From positions 1-64,000 of the forward strand of contig SUVW01000007.1 in assembly GCA_015061815.1 (NCBI GenBank): 64,000 nt of DNA, written 5' to 3'. This document shows, in pieces, positions 1 to 9,315 of the stretch (positions are counted from its first letter, which is position 1; every line of letters starts with the position of its first letter). Made by a program: the position numbers and the translations under genes. The DNA comes from Lentisphaerota bacterium (lineage in GTDB: Bacteria; Verrucomicrobiota; Lentisphaeria; Victivallales; Victivallaceae). The notes beneath the pieces are model-generated. The model was not told the origin of the DNA, searched no databases, and was given only the letters and a program-made list of their open reading frames with translations.

Positions 1-238
<238 letters not shown>

Positions 239-352
239 CTTTTTTCCTTGATCTTGATTTACGAGATGAAGGAAAAGAGTGCGCTGTCTCACAAAATAAG
301 TGAATTTTCTTTGCGCATAATTTTCTGAAAGACTTAATCTTTGTTTTATATT

Positions 353-469
353 TTCCGGTGTCCATAGCGGAGCAAAAACACTCGTTCCCTTCCCGAACAC
401 GATAGTTAAGGGCTCCAGCGGCGATGGTACTGTAAATTTGACTATGGGAGAGTAGCACGATGCCGGGAA
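353..469 (+). rRNA. 5S ribosomal RNA
   Basis: A ~117 nt gene whose ends pair (TTCCGG at 353 with CCGGGAA at 463-469). Conserved 5S internal sequence is visible, including 'CCTTCCCGAACACG' in loop B/C and 'GGGAGAGTAGCACGATGCC' near the 3' end. It lies downstream of 23S in the standard order and is followed directly by a strong terminator. Confidence 0.93.
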
Positions 470-477
470 TTTTTCTT

Positions 478-513
478 ACCACCAACATATTCGCACATGT
501 TGGTGGTTTTTTT
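478..513 (+). terminator. rrn operon intrinsic terminator
   Basis: A perfect 11-bp stem (ACCACCAACAT / ATGTTGGTGGT, 478-488 and 497-507) with an 8-nt loop, followed by a T run to 513. It sits 8 nt past the 5S gene. Confidence 0.92.
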
Positions 514-548
514 ATGTCCGGATTGGATGATGGTGGCGACGTATGTTT

Positions 549-670
549 GCAAACAAACGTGGTGAGTGCAGTCGTGGTTGGTGGATCGACCGTAACGGAC
601 AAAACGGACAAAACAGACAATAACGGACAGGGGTGGTCACACGTCTGTAAACAAACGCTTGCAGTCTGTA
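549..670 (+). repeat. Dispersed intergenic repeat, copy 1 (ACGGACAAAACGGAC family)
   Basis: A ~122-bp unit that recurs three times at 38560-39142. It starts GCAAA, continues with a GTGGTGAGTGCAG core and ACGGACAAAACGGAC, then ACAGACAATAACGGAC, and ends CGCTTGCAGTCTG. It fills the space between the rrn terminator and the 3' end of the convergent macB-like gene. There is no transposase or convincing ORF in it; the reading frames through it are low complexity. Confidence 0.85.
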
Positions 671-685
671 AAACACCCCGCCCGC

Positions 686-793
686 GCCCAGCGAAGCGAA
701 GGCGCGCTTAATTGCAGCGGCACGTTTGCCGCCGCCCAGCGAAGCGAAGGCGCGCTTACCGCAGCGGCACGTTTGCCGCCGTTTGCCGCCAAA
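686..793 (+). repeat. GC-rich short tandem sub-repeat
   Basis: Two near-identical ~50-bp pieces built from CCCAGCGAAGCGAAGGCG, then CGCTTA, then GCAGCGGCACGTTTGCCGCC, ending exactly at the stop codon of the leftward permease gene (794). The same sub-repeat trails copy B of the related array near 38930-39022. The GCGGCAcgtTTGCCGC part is an imperfect palindrome that could form hairpins. Nothing else is seen in this stretch. Confidence 0.7.
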
Positions 794-2152
794 TTATTCG
801 TAACGGAGGGCTTCAATCGGATCGAGCTGTGAGGCTTTCCAAGCCGGATAGAATCCGAATACCATGCCGATACTGGCTGATACGGCAAACGCTGCAATAA
901 CGGCTCCCGGACTGCTTTCTATCGGCCAATGCAGTTGGCTTTCTATGAAAAGAGAAACGCCGTGACCGACGAGGATGCCGATTATACCACCGACCAGACA
1001 CATGACGACGGATTCGATAAGAAACTGTTTCAGAATATCTTTACTGCGCGCGCCAACGGCCATGCGCAATCCGATTTCTCTGGTGCGTTCGGTGACTGAA
1101 ACAAGCATGATATTCATAATTCCCACGCCGCCGACCAGGAGTGAAAGCAGAGCAACTCCCAGCAACAGGTTATTCATCAGAGATGTGGTTTTATCCATCA
1201 TTTTCATAAAATCAGCGGCACTGCGTATCCGGAAATCATCATCCTGGGCGGCGACGAGTTGATGACGTTCCCGCAAAACAGCAGTGATTTCGGCGATGGC
1301 ATCATTCATTTTTTCCGGAGCGATGGCTGAAAATGCGATTTGATCGACATAGGTGAATTTCGGGATCACCAATTTGTCACTGCGCAAAGCAGAATCCTGT
1401 TCCGGATACAGAGCCACACCGGAAACCGGAAATATCGCACCCGGTTTGCTGGCCAATGAACTGGTGGTACTGGTTGCTGAACCGTTACGCAGGCCGGTAA
1501 TACGCATCCGCATCGTTGTCCAGGGGATAAGGATCACATCATCTTCATCCTGCCCCATCATATTGGAACCTTTACTTTTCAATACTCCGATGATCCGGAA
1601 GGTCGTGTTGTTGATCCTCATTTCATTATCCACCGGCGAAGCACCGCCGAAAAGTTCTTTTACGATCGTTGAGCCGACCAGGCAGACCCGGGCGTTGGTA
1701 CCGACTTCTCGTTCGGAGAAAAAGCGTCCTTCTTCAAGCTGCCAATCCCGGATGCTGAAATAGGATGGAGCCACTCCGTACATCTGGGCGGGAATCCAGT
1801 TTTCCGAACCGAAAATCGCCTGGGCTGAACTGGAACCGACCACCGGAGAGACCAGTGAAACATGCGGACACTCCTGCAAAATGGCTTCTGCGTCAGCCGG
1901 CAGCAGACGGGTCCAGGTGTTGACTCCGACTTTAATACCGGCGACCCGCCGCACGCCGGGATAGACCACGCCGGAACCGGCTCCCATCTGTTCAATGGTG
2001 TCCCGGATACTGGCAGATGAACCGGCACCGATCTCCATCATGGCGATCACGGCAGCGATACCGATTATGATGCCGAGCATGGTGAGTAAAGTCCGGGTGG
2101 GGTTGCGCAAAAGAGAACGCAATGCCATTAATACTGTAGACAGAAATCTCAT
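794..2152 (-). CDS. MacB-type ABC transporter permease
   Basis: 452 aa. The membrane subunit of a MacAB/LolCDE-like tripartite or mechanotransmission exporter. The N-terminus carries 'SLLRNPTRTLLTMLGIIIG' leading into TM1 (about residues 17-38), followed by a large periplasmic MacB_PCD domain (about 45-300) and a C-terminal FtsX domain with three TM helices (about 330-440), including 'GIMNIMLVSVTERTREIGL'. It ends in the family-typical 'DPIEALRYE'. The start codon overlaps the ATPase stop (ATGA), so the two are translationally coupled. The substrate (macrolide, peptide, lipoprotein or other) cannot be told from sequence. Confidence 0.93.
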   Translation of the reverse strand: MRFLSTVLMALRSLLRNPTRTLLTMLGIIIGIAAVIAMMEIGAGSSASIRDTIEQMGAGSGVVYPGVRRVAGIKVGVNTWTRLLPADAEAILQECPHVSLVSPVVGSSSAQAIFGSENWIPAQMYGVAPSYFSIRDWQLEEGRFFSEREVGTNARVCLVGSTIVKELFGGASPVDNEMRINNTTFRIIGVLKSKGSNMMGQDEDDVILIPWTTMRMRITGLRNGSATSTTSSLASKPGAIFPVSGVALYPEQDSALRSDKLVIPKFTYVDQIAFSAIAPEKMNDAIAEITAVLRERHQLVAAQDDDFRIRSAADFMKMMDKTTSLMNNLLLGVALLSLLVGGVGIMNIMLVSVTERTREIGLRMAVGARSKDILKQFLIESVVMCLVGGIIGILVGHGVSLFIESQLHWPIESSPGAVIAAFAVSASIGMVFGFYPAWKASQLDPIEALRYE

Positions 2153-2847
2153 TGGGAAACGCCTCCTTCAAAAAGGCCGGAAACGATTTGACCATCGCTC
2201 ATGCAAATGGTACGTTTGGCGAATTTGGCAATGGCTTGAGAGTGGGTGACCAGAATTACCGTAATGCCTTCGGAATTGAGCTTTTTGAACATATCCATCA
2301 CCTCCACACTGGTTTTGGAATCAAGGTTTCCGGTCGGTTCATCAGCGAATATTACCGGCGGCCGGTTGATCAGAGCCCGGGCAATGGCCACACGCTGCTG
2401 CTGTCCACCGGAAAGCTGTGACGGATGATGTCCGGCCCGGTCGGCGATACCGACCTCTTTCAGGGCAGCCAGACCGCGCCGTTTCTTTTCAGCTGAACTC
2501 AAATTGGATGTATAGGCCAGCGGCATGATCACATTTTCCAAAGCAGAAGTCCGGGGGAGAAGATTGAAGCTTTGAAAGACAAAACCGATCTTACGGTTTC
2601 TCACTTTTGCCCTTTCATCTCCGGAAGCGCGGCCGAGTTCCTGACCGTCAAGGAAGTAATCCCCGGAAGACGGCCGGTCAAGACAGCCGAGAATATTCAT
2701 CAAAGTACTTTTCCCGGAGCCTGAAGCCCCCATCAAAGCGACATATTCGCCCTGTTCAATGGAGAGGGAAACTCCTTTCAGCACCTGGATGGAAAGTTCC
2801 CCGAGCGGGTAATTTTTAGTAATATCGTGCAATTCGATCAAAGCCAT
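2149..2847 (-). CDS. MacB/LolD-type ABC transporter ATP-binding protein
   Basis: 232 aa. The nucleotide-binding subunit that drives the adjacent permease. Walker A 'GASGSGKST' is at residues 40-48, Q-loop 'FVFQSFNLLPR' near 89-99, signature LSGGQ at 145-149, Walker B 'VIFADEP' near 165-171 and the H-loop in 'VILVTHS'. I chose the ATG at 2847 because an AGGG site lies 7 nt upstream and the protein then has the normal family length. Longer in-frame starts run into the upstream adaptor gene, whose stop (2858) is 10 nt away. It is the middle gene of the adaptor-ATPase-permease operon. Confidence 0.95.
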   Translation of the reverse strand: MALIELHDITKNYPLGELSIQVLKGVSLSIEQGEYVALMGASGSGKSTLMNILGCLDRPSSGDYFLDGQELGRASGDERAKVRNRKIGFVFQSFNLLPRTSALENVIMPLAYTSNLSSAEKKRRGLAALKEVGIADRAGHHPSQLSGGQQQRVAIARALINRPPVIFADEPTGNLDSKTSVEVMDMFKKLNSEGITVILVTHSQAIAKFAKRTICMSDGQIVSGLFEGGVSQ

Positions 2848-2857
2848 GACCATTCCC

Positions 2858-4198
2858 TCACTTTCCGGATTGCCGGGCCCGGGCGCGGTTGGCTGCTGAA
2901 CCGCCGCCGCGAACTTTGCTGTTGTCAGGTTTTGGCATGAAAGGACTGGCTTTGCTTTTGTCGCCCTTGCTCTTTTCTGCGGAAATTTCGGTGGCCCCGA
3001 AAACGATTTCATCACCTTCTGCAAATGGCGGATCGATCAGTTCGATCCGTCCGGCGGCGGTCAATCCGGTTTTGACTTCGACCGGGCGGAGAAATTCACC
3101 GTCTTTAACATATACCACCCGGGTATCAGACGGAAAATCCCGGTCACGGAATTCCGGTGCGATCAGGTTTTCATCCGGCTGAAAGCGGAGTGCTGCATTG
3201 GAAACCGTCAGAACATTTTTGCGGCGGTCACGGATGAATTTGACATTGGCGGTCAGGTAAGGAATGAGTTTGCCGTCGGAATTGTCGGTGGTGACTTCCA
3301 CAATGTAGGTCACTACGTTCTGTGACATGGTGGCATTGAGTCTGACTTTTTTGACCGTACCTGTGAAAATGCTGCCGGGGAAGGTGTCGATGGTGAATTC
3401 TGCAGTCATACCCGGTTTGATGTGACCGATATCTGCTTCGTTTACGGATACCCAAACTTCCATTTTTTTCAAATCTTTGGCAATAAGGAAGATGCTGGAT
3501 GCGCTCATGCTGGAAACGACCGTTTGTCCCAAACTTACCCGGCGGTCAATAACGATTCCGTCGACCGGTGCGGTGATCGCGCAGTAATCCATATTGCGCT
3601 GGGCCTTGATCAAAGATGCTTCGGCGATGGCGAGCTGGGCATTTGAACGTTCCAGATCGGATCTGGCGGCGGCTGAATCTGCCTGCGCGGAAATATATGC
3701 GGCTTCAGCCGAATCGTATTCGCTCTTGGACATGGCTTTTTTGTTGAAAAGTTCCTGGGCGCGCTTCCAGTTGATCGCGGCGAGGTTGAGTTTAGCTTCC
3801 GCCTGCCGGATGGAAGCCCGGGAAGAGGTTATTGCTGCTTCCGCCTGCAGTTTCTGGGCCTTGGCCTCCCGGAGGGCGGCGGCATACAGCACATCGTCGA
3901 TCTGGGCGAGAAGCGAACCGGCCTTCACGTAAGAACAGTAATCCACTGTGTTTCCGTCAGTGTCTTTGCCGAAAGACATGATTTTTCCGGAAACCTGGGC
4001 ACCGACATTTATCAGCTCTTCCGGTTCAACTGTTCCGGAAGCACTGATCGAACTGGTGATATCTTCCTTCAAAACCTGTTCGGTTTTATATGAAATTATG
4101 GTTTTATCCCGGAAAAAAGTTTTATATCCCCACCATGAACCGCTGGCAATGATGATGACAACAGCAAACGGTACCAAAAGTTTCAACGCATTTTTCAT
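2858..4198 (-). CDS. MacA-like HlyD/RND-family periplasmic adaptor
   Basis: 446 aa. The membrane-fusion subunit bridging the inner-membrane ABC permease to an outer-membrane channel. It has one N-terminal TM anchor (about 8-28), a biotinyl-lipoyl half-motif at 'SASGTVEPEELINVGAQVSG', a long Ala/Gln/Glu-rich coiled-coil hairpin (about 105-205), the second lipoyl half at 'APVDGIVIDRRVSLGQTV', then beta-barrel and membrane-proximal domains. The C-terminus is basic and low complexity. It is first in the operon. No outer-membrane factor gene is in the window. Confidence 0.92.
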   Translation of the reverse strand: MKNALKLLVPFAVVIIIASGSWWGYKTFFRDKTIISYKTEQVLKEDITSSISASGTVEPEELINVGAQVSGKIMSFGKDTDGNTVDYCSYVKAGSLLAQIDDVLYAAALREAKAQKLQAEAAITSSRASIRQAEAKLNLAAINWKRAQELFNKKAMSKSEYDSAEAAYISAQADSAAARSDLERSNAQLAIAEASLIKAQRNMDYCAITAPVDGIVIDRRVSLGQTVVSSMSASSIFLIAKDLKKMEVWVSVNEADIGHIKPGMTAEFTIDTFPGSIFTGTVKKVRLNATMSQNVVTYIVEVTTDNSDGKLIPYLTANVKFIRDRRKNVLTVSNAALRFQPDENLIAPEFRDRDFPSDTRVVYVKDGEFLRPVEVKTGLTAAGRIELIDPPFAEGDEIVFGATEISAEKSKGDKSKASPFMPKPDNSKVRGGGSAANRARARQSGK

Positions 4199-4364
4199 TT
4201 TTATAAAAGCCCCCTTGTTGATGCATGATTTTATTTCTGAATATGCTTATTCGAAATAACGTATCCCGGCGGCATAATATTTTATGGATTTGGCGGTTTT
4301 TCCGGAATATTATTTGAATCGGGGTAAAAAATCTCACATATCATCCGTTTCAGTGCTGAAACGA

Positions 4365-4393
4365 TTGAAAAAAACGTTTTTTTGCAGTATATT
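4365..4393 (+). promoter_or_regulatory. Promoter of the Ehr-type operon
   Basis: TTGAAA (4365-4370), a 17-nt spacer and TATATT (4388-4393), placing transcription start near 4400, ~40 nt before the GTG start. The spacing matches the other promoters found in this window. The divergent MacA-like gene starts at 4198, so the intergenic region serves both directions. Confidence 0.75.
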
Positions 4394-4438
4394 ATAAGTC
4401 AATACACTAACGACAGTAAAACAGTAAGGGATCGTAAC

Positions 4439-6298
4439 GTGAATATTCTTCTTTTGCCGGCGGCTGTGATGGCAGCCGGTGCGTTGGCGGCATTTGCGCT
4501 GCAGTGGAAAACAAAAGCCGCAACGGCAGTCGGAGCAGGAACGCTCTGCGGCAGTGCTTTGGCCGGATTGGTAATTCTTGGAACTCAATGGTTTGCCGGG
4601 ATGGATTTTTCTGTAAACCGGCTTTTTCTGCTGCCGGTGCTGCTTTTGGCTTTGACGGCCGGGATCCATTCGATCGGTTATCTTGCCGGACACGGCAGTG
4701 AACGCAGCGGCAGTTACTGGTGTCTGTTCAATTTGACCGCAGCGGCAATGATATGGGTCACTCAATCGACCGGCGCACTGACTTTTCTGCTGGCCTGGGA
4801 GATAATGGGTGCGGCGAGTTTTGCTCTGGTTATTTTTGACCGGCGCACCCCCGGAGCTTTGCGGGCTGGATGGATCTATATGATGGCGTGTCACGCCGGT
4901 GCGGCACTGCTGATAATGCTTTTCTTTTTTCAGCACACCCCGGTTTGGATGTTTATTCTCGGGTTGGCAGGATTCGGTTTGAAAATCGGTTTTCCACTGC
5001 TGCATGTCTGGCTGCCGGAAGCGCATCCGGCGGCTCCGGCCCCGGTATCAGCATTGATGTCCGGAGCAATGATCGAATTGGGCTTTTTCGGACTTTTTAC
5101 TTATGGTACTCTGCCGGATGGCAATCACATGCTGTACGGGTGGGTGCTGGCGGTTATTGGGGTGCTGGCCGCTGTTACCGGAATAATTTTTGCTTTGGCT
5201 CAAAGCAATATAAAGAAGCTGCTGGCTTACTCCAGTATTGAAAACATGGGGCTTTTGAGCTGTGCCGCCGGATTGGGATTTCTGGGAGCAGCTTACGGCA
5301 TTCCGGAGATGATGATTTGCGGCTTTACCGGATTCGGGATACATTTATTCAACCATGCGATGCTTAAAGGCGGTCTTTTTCTGGCGGCCGGATCGGTGTA
5401 CAAAGCTGCCGGGACGCTGAATATGGACGAATGCGGCGGATTGCTGAAAAGGATGCCGTTGACCGGGAGTGCTTTTATTATACAGGCTGTCGCGCTCTGC
5501 GGCTTACCGCCTTTTGCCGGATTTGCCGGAGAATTTCTTATTTATTTGGCCGCATTTGCCGGATTGTGCAGTTGTACGACGGCGGTGGTCTGGCTTTCCG
5601 GAGCGATACTGGTGATCCTCGCTCTGACCGGCGGTCTGGCGGCAGTGGCATTGGGAAAAGCGGCCGGGATCGTTTTCTGCGGTGAACCCCGCAGTGATGG
5701 AGCCGCCCGGGCCCGGGAGGTCGATGGTACGATGACGGTTCCGGTAATCATCCTGCCGGTTCTCAACTGTTTCTGGCTTTTTCTGATTCCGGAGGCAATT
5801 GCTTATGCCGGACAGAATATTTTTCCGTCTTACCCGGAAATCATTGAATCTCTGGCCGCCAGAGTAGTGGCGGTGGTGATACTGTGTGCCGTGTCAACCG
5901 TTGCTGCAGCGGTGATATTCATCATCCGGAGCCGGATAACTGCCGGTCACGGCGAAAGGATTTCGCCCACCTGGGATTGCGGATATGCCAAACCGGATGC
6001 AAAAATGGAGTATACCGGGACGTCGTTATCACAGAATCCGGTGGATTTTTTCCGTGCCATTATCCGTCCGGCAAGAAAAATTTCTCCGCCGTCGGGGATT
6101 TTTCCGGATAAAGCGGATTTTTCTGAAACGGTTGACGATACAGTTTTATCCGGATTCTGGACCAAAATTTTCCGGTGGCTCGGCAAAGTGGCTGACCGCA
6201 TCCACTTTCTGCAATCCGGCAGTTTGCACTTTTATCTGCTGGCTGCAGTTATTGCGCTGATCGGTATGTTGATATATTCAGTGATCCGGGGGGCTTGA
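4439..6298 (+). CDS. HyfB/HycC-like proton/ion-translocating membrane subunit (NuoL family)
   Basis: 619 aa, about 15 TM helices. An antiporter-like subunit of a complex I/group 4 hydrogenase-type machine in the cytoplasmic membrane. The family core is clear: 'LKIGFPLLHVWLPEAHPAAP', 'IKKLLAYSSIENMG', 'FNHAMLKGGLFLAAGSV' and 'CGLPPFAGFAGEF'. A GTG start at 4439 is chosen because AAGGG lies upstream and longer frames enter the promoter. One helix reads 'SALMSGAMIELGFFGLF', with Glu where the family usually has Lys. It is the first gene of a six-gene operon and the next gene starts 3 nt after its stop. Confidence 0.9.
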   Translation: MNILLLPAAVMAAGALAAFALQWKTKAATAVGAGTLCGSALAGLVILGTQWFAGMDFSVNRLFLLPVLLLALTAGIHSIGYLAGHGSERSGSYWCLFNLTAAAMIWVTQSTGALTFLLAWEIMGAASFALVIFDRRTPGALRAGWIYMMACHAGAALLIMLFFFQHTPVWMFILGLAGFGLKIGFPLLHVWLPEAHPAAPAPVSALMSGAMIELGFFGLFTYGTLPDGNHMLYGWVLAVIGVLAAVTGIIFALAQSNIKKLLAYSSIENMGLLSCAAGLGFLGAAYGIPEMMICGFTGFGIHLFNHAMLKGGLFLAAGSVYKAAGTLNMDECGGLLKRMPLTGSAFIIQAVALCGLPPFAGFAGEFLIYLAAFAGLCSCTTAVVWLSGAILVILALTGGLAAVALGKAAGIVFCGEPRSDGAARAREVDGTMTVPVIILPVLNCFWLFLIPEAIAYAGQNIFPSYPEIIESLAARVVAVVILCAVSTVAAAVIFIIRSRITAGHGERISPTWDCGYAKPDAKMEYTGTSLSQNPVDFFRAIIRPARKISPPSGIFPDKADFSETVDDTVLSGFWTKIFRWLGKVADRIHFLQSGSLHFYLLAAVIALIGMLIYSVIRGA

Positions 6299-6301
6299 AT
6301 C

Positions 6302-7237
6302 ATGCAAAACTTACTTTACCACATATTTGTTGTCATACTTGCCATTGTGCTGGCTCCCCTGCTGCCGGGAATAATCAACAAAGTGAAAGCATTTTTTGCC
6401 GGTCGGCGCGGGCCGCGTGTCACCCAACTCTATTTTGATTTGAGCAAGCTGGTGAAAAAGGAGTGTGTAGTTTCTTCTTCATCCGGCGGGATCATCCGGA
6501 TCGCTCCTGCGGTGATACTCGGTTTCACGGTTGTTGCGCTGATCCTGCTTCCGGTGCCGGGAGTTTGTCCGGTGTTGAGTTTTACCGGGGATGCGATAAT
6601 GTTCTTTTATCTGCTGGGCAGTGCCCGGATGCTGATGGTGCTGGCGGCACTGGATACGGCTTCCAGTTTTGAGGGGATGGGAAGCAGCCGTGAACTCTTC
6701 TTTTCCGCTCTGGCCGAAGCGGCGATTTTTGCCGTATTGACCTTTCTGGTGATTTTTTCCGGCCGGGTCGATCTTTACGGTATGCTTTGCGGCGGCGGAG
6801 TTGATTCGTGGATGACTCTGACTCCGGTACTGCTGGCGGCGACAGCGATGTTTCTGGTCGCGCTGGCAGAAAATTGCCGGGTCCCGTTTGATGATCCGGA
6901 AACTCATCTGGAATTGACCATGATCCATGAAGCGATGATTCTTGATTATGCCGGGCCGGATCTGGCGGCGATACTTTATGCTTCGGCGTTGAAACTCTGG
7001 ATATTTGCCGGTTTTATTACGGCGATGCTGATCCCGCCGGGAATCATGGCGTGGTATTATGAAATTGCAGTTTATCTTGCCGGAACCATCGGTATCATGG
7101 TGTTGATCGGCATCGTTGAGTCATCAATGGCGCGTTACCGATTTTTGAAAGTGCCGCCGTTATTGATTGCGGCGGCGGTATTGCCGGTGTTGGCGATACT
7201 TTTTTGCATCTATTTCATCACAGGAGGTGTGCAATGA
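6302..7237 (+). CDS. HyfC/HycD-like membrane subunit (NuoH family)
   Basis: 311 aa, eight or so TM helices. The membrane anchor that couples the soluble redox module to the ion-pumping arm. Family features are 'GRRGPRVTQLYFDLSKLVKK' near residue 35-55 and the conserved cytoplasmic loop 'ENCRVPFDDPETHLELTM', which contributes the acidic residues of the quinone-site-like E-channel. The start is the first ATG after the HyfB-like stop. The stop overlaps the next ATG (ATGA). Confidence 0.93.
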   Translation: MQNLLYHIFVVILAIVLAPLLPGIINKVKAFFAGRRGPRVTQLYFDLSKLVKKECVVSSSSGGIIRIAPAVILGFTVVALILLPVPGVCPVLSFTGDAIMFFYLLGSARMLMVLAALDTASSFEGMGSSRELFFSALAEAAIFAVLTFLVIFSGRVDLYGMLCGGGVDSWMTLTPVLLAATAMFLVALAENCRVPFDDPETHLELTMIHEAMILDYAGPDLAAILYASALKLWIFAGFITAMLIPPGIMAWYYEIAVYLAGTIGIMVLIGIVESSMARYRFLKVPPLLIAAAVLPVLAILFCIYFITGGVQ

Positions 7238-7911
7238 TCCAATTTAACGAACTGCTGCTGGCCCTGTTTATGACCAGCTGTCTGATGCTGGCTGTTTCCA
7301 GCCGGCTGCTGCACTGTATACGTCTGGTGGCATTGCAGGGGATCATTCTGGGGATATTGCCGTTGTCACTGGCCGGGATGTCCGGTGCCGGGGGGAATTG
7401 GACAATGGCGGTCATCAATCTGACGCTGAAAGGCGTTCTGCTGCCGCTGTTGCTGCTGCTGGCGATGAAAAAGGCCGGGGTGAAACGGGAGCTTGAACCG
7501 ATCGTCGGTTATTCTTTTTCGGCAGCGGCGGTGTTGCTGATGGCTCTTTGCAGTTTTTATCTCGGCCGGATTTTACAGCTGCCATCCGGAGCATCTGCTC
7601 TGGCGGGGATCGCCATTCCGGCGGCATTTACAACGGTTATGACCGGACTGTTTCTGATCATTGCCCGGAAAAAGGCTCTTACTCAAGTTATCGGTTTTCT
7701 GGTTTTTGAAAACGGTATAACTCTTTTCGGAGCGGCTGTGATGCGTGAACACCCGGTGATCGTGGAACTGGGGATATTGCTTGACGTATTGGTTCTGGTA
7801 TTTATTATGGGGATAACAGTTTTTCAGATCAGCCGGGAATTTTCCCATATCGACGCGGACCGGCTCAACCAACTGGATGATATATCCACCGGCAGGGAGG
7901 TGCAAAGATGA
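7234..7911 (+). CDS. HyfE-like membrane subunit (NuoK family)
   Basis: 225 aa, six to seven TM helices. A HyfE-type protein, a NuoK-like core with extra helices. 'VIGFLVFENGITLFG' near residues 150-165 contains the membrane-embedded Glu typical of the family. The start ATG at 7234 has a near-perfect AGGAGGTG site and overlaps the previous stop. The C-terminus is hydrophilic. It overlaps the next gene by ATGA. Confidence 0.9.
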   Translation: MIQFNELLLALFMTSCLMLAVSSRLLHCIRLVALQGIILGILPLSLAGMSGAGGNWTMAVINLTLKGVLLPLLLLLAMKKAGVKRELEPIVGYSFSAAAVLLMALCSFYLGRILQLPSGASALAGIAIPAAFTTVMTGLFLIIARKKALTQVIGFLVFENGITLFGAAVMREHPVIVELGILLDVLVLVFIMGITVFQISREFSHIDADRLNQLDDISTGREVQR

Positions 7912-9308
7912 TTATCGCCGGATTGATTTTAATTCCGCTGGCTGGTGCGCTGGCGGCATGGTTTGGTAAAAGCGGCAGATTCAGCAAGATCGTGTTGAAT
8001 ATCACCGCAGTTATCCACACGGTATTGTGCGGATTGTTGGTTCCGTATGGTTCGCCGCTGCATATTACCGGGACATTGACTTTGGCTGCCGACAGGGATG
8101 GATTGATAATTCTGACGGTGACCAGTGTATTGTTTTTATTTACCGCTTTGCATTTGAATTTCTGGCTGCCGCAGGATATGAAAAAATCCGGTGGTCACAG
8201 CGGGATAAAGAGTTACACTTTTGCATCATTGCTGCAGATTTTTCTGATGACCATGACATTAACGGCTCTGGCCCGGGATTTCGGAATGCTGTGGGTGGCA
8301 GTTGAGGCGACCACTTTGGCCAGTGCGCCGCTGATAAATTTCCATAAAAGCAAAGGTTCGCTGGAGGCAATGTGGAAGTATCTTCTGATCTGCTCTGTCG
8401 GAATCGGTCTGGCTCTTTTCGGAACCATGATCATTGCGGCGGCGTTGAGCGATCCTCACTGTGATTTGGGATTTGCAGCGGTAAAGGAGTTGATAAATTC
8501 CGGTTCGGTGAATATTCTCTGGTTCAAGATCGGATTTGTGTTGTTTTTTGCCGGTTATGCGCTGAAAATGGGACTTGCTCCGTTTCATTCGTGGCTACCG
8601 GATGCTCACAGCGAAGCCCCGGCTCCGGTTTCGGCACTGCTTTCCGGCAGTCTGCTCAATTGTGCATTTCTGGCGATTCTCCGGCTCTGTCAGATAATTC
8701 CCGGTCAATTGCAGGATTTTTGCGCCGGATATTTGAAGTTCTTTGGATTTTTCTCGCTGGCCGTCGCGGTGTTTTTTATCATAAATCAGAAAGATTTCAA
8801 GCGGATGCTGGCTTATTCCAGTGTGGAACACATGGGATTGATCGCGCTGTTTACGGCATACGGTCTGACTGATTACGGTATGCTCCATGTGGTTTCGCAT
8901 TCGTTGACTAAAATGGCTCTGTTCCTGGTGGCCGGAAATATTCTGTTGAGTTATAATACCCGGAATATTCTGGATGTGCGTGGTTTATCCGACCGGTTGC
9001 CGCGCAACGGGATGTTGTGGATCTGCGGGATGCTGCTGATCTGCGGTACGCCGCCGTCGCCGCTGTTTTTTACGGAATTGGTACTGGTGACGGGAGCCGG
9101 GATCTTGCCCGGAGCGGCGATTTTACTGCTGTTGCTGGTGATATTCTGCGCGATGTCCCGGAGCATGCTGCAAATGACTTCTCCGGAGGATAAAAAAACG
9201 GAACCGGACCCGGAAACTGACCGGCTTGCAGTGGTTCCGGCGGCGGCGATGATGTTGGTGACAGCACTCGGTATCGCCATCGGTACGGCGTGGATAATCA
9301 AAGGATGA
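7908..9308 (+). CDS. HyfF-like proton/ion-translocating membrane subunit (NuoN/L family)
   Basis: 466 aa, about 14 TM helices. The second antiporter-like subunit of the complex. Core motifs are 'ALKMGLAPFHSWLPDAHSEA', 'SGSLLNCAFLAILRL' (the LNCA form I associate with HyfF), 'FKRMLAYSSVEHMGLI' and 'SLTKMALFLVAGNIL'. The Lys in the WLPDAH-preceding helix is kept. Two antiporter-like subunits in one operon give the complex two putative ion channels. The start overlaps the HyfE-like stop. Confidence 0.9.
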   Translation: MIIAGLILIPLAGALAAWFGKSGRFSKIVLNITAVIHTVLCGLLVPYGSPLHITGTLTLAADRDGLIILTVTSVLFLFTALHLNFWLPQDMKKSGGHSGIKSYTFASLLQIFLMTMTLTALARDFGMLWVAVEATTLASAPLINFHKSKGSLEAMWKYLLICSVGIGLALFGTMIIAAALSDPHCDLGFAAVKELINSGSVNILWFKIGFVLFFAGYALKMGLAPFHSWLPDAHSEAPAPVSALLSGSLLNCAFLAILRLCQIIPGQLQDFCAGYLKFFGFFSLAVAVFFIINQKDFKRMLAYSSVEHMGLIALFTAYGLTDYGMLHVVSHSLTKMALFLVAGNILLSYNTRNILDVRGLSDRLPRNGMLWICGMLLICGTPPSPLFFTELVLVTGAGILPGAAILLLLLVIFCAMSRSMLQMTSPEDKKTEPDPETDRLAVVPAAAMMLVTALGIAIGTAWIIKG

Positions 9309-9315
9309 TGTGATC

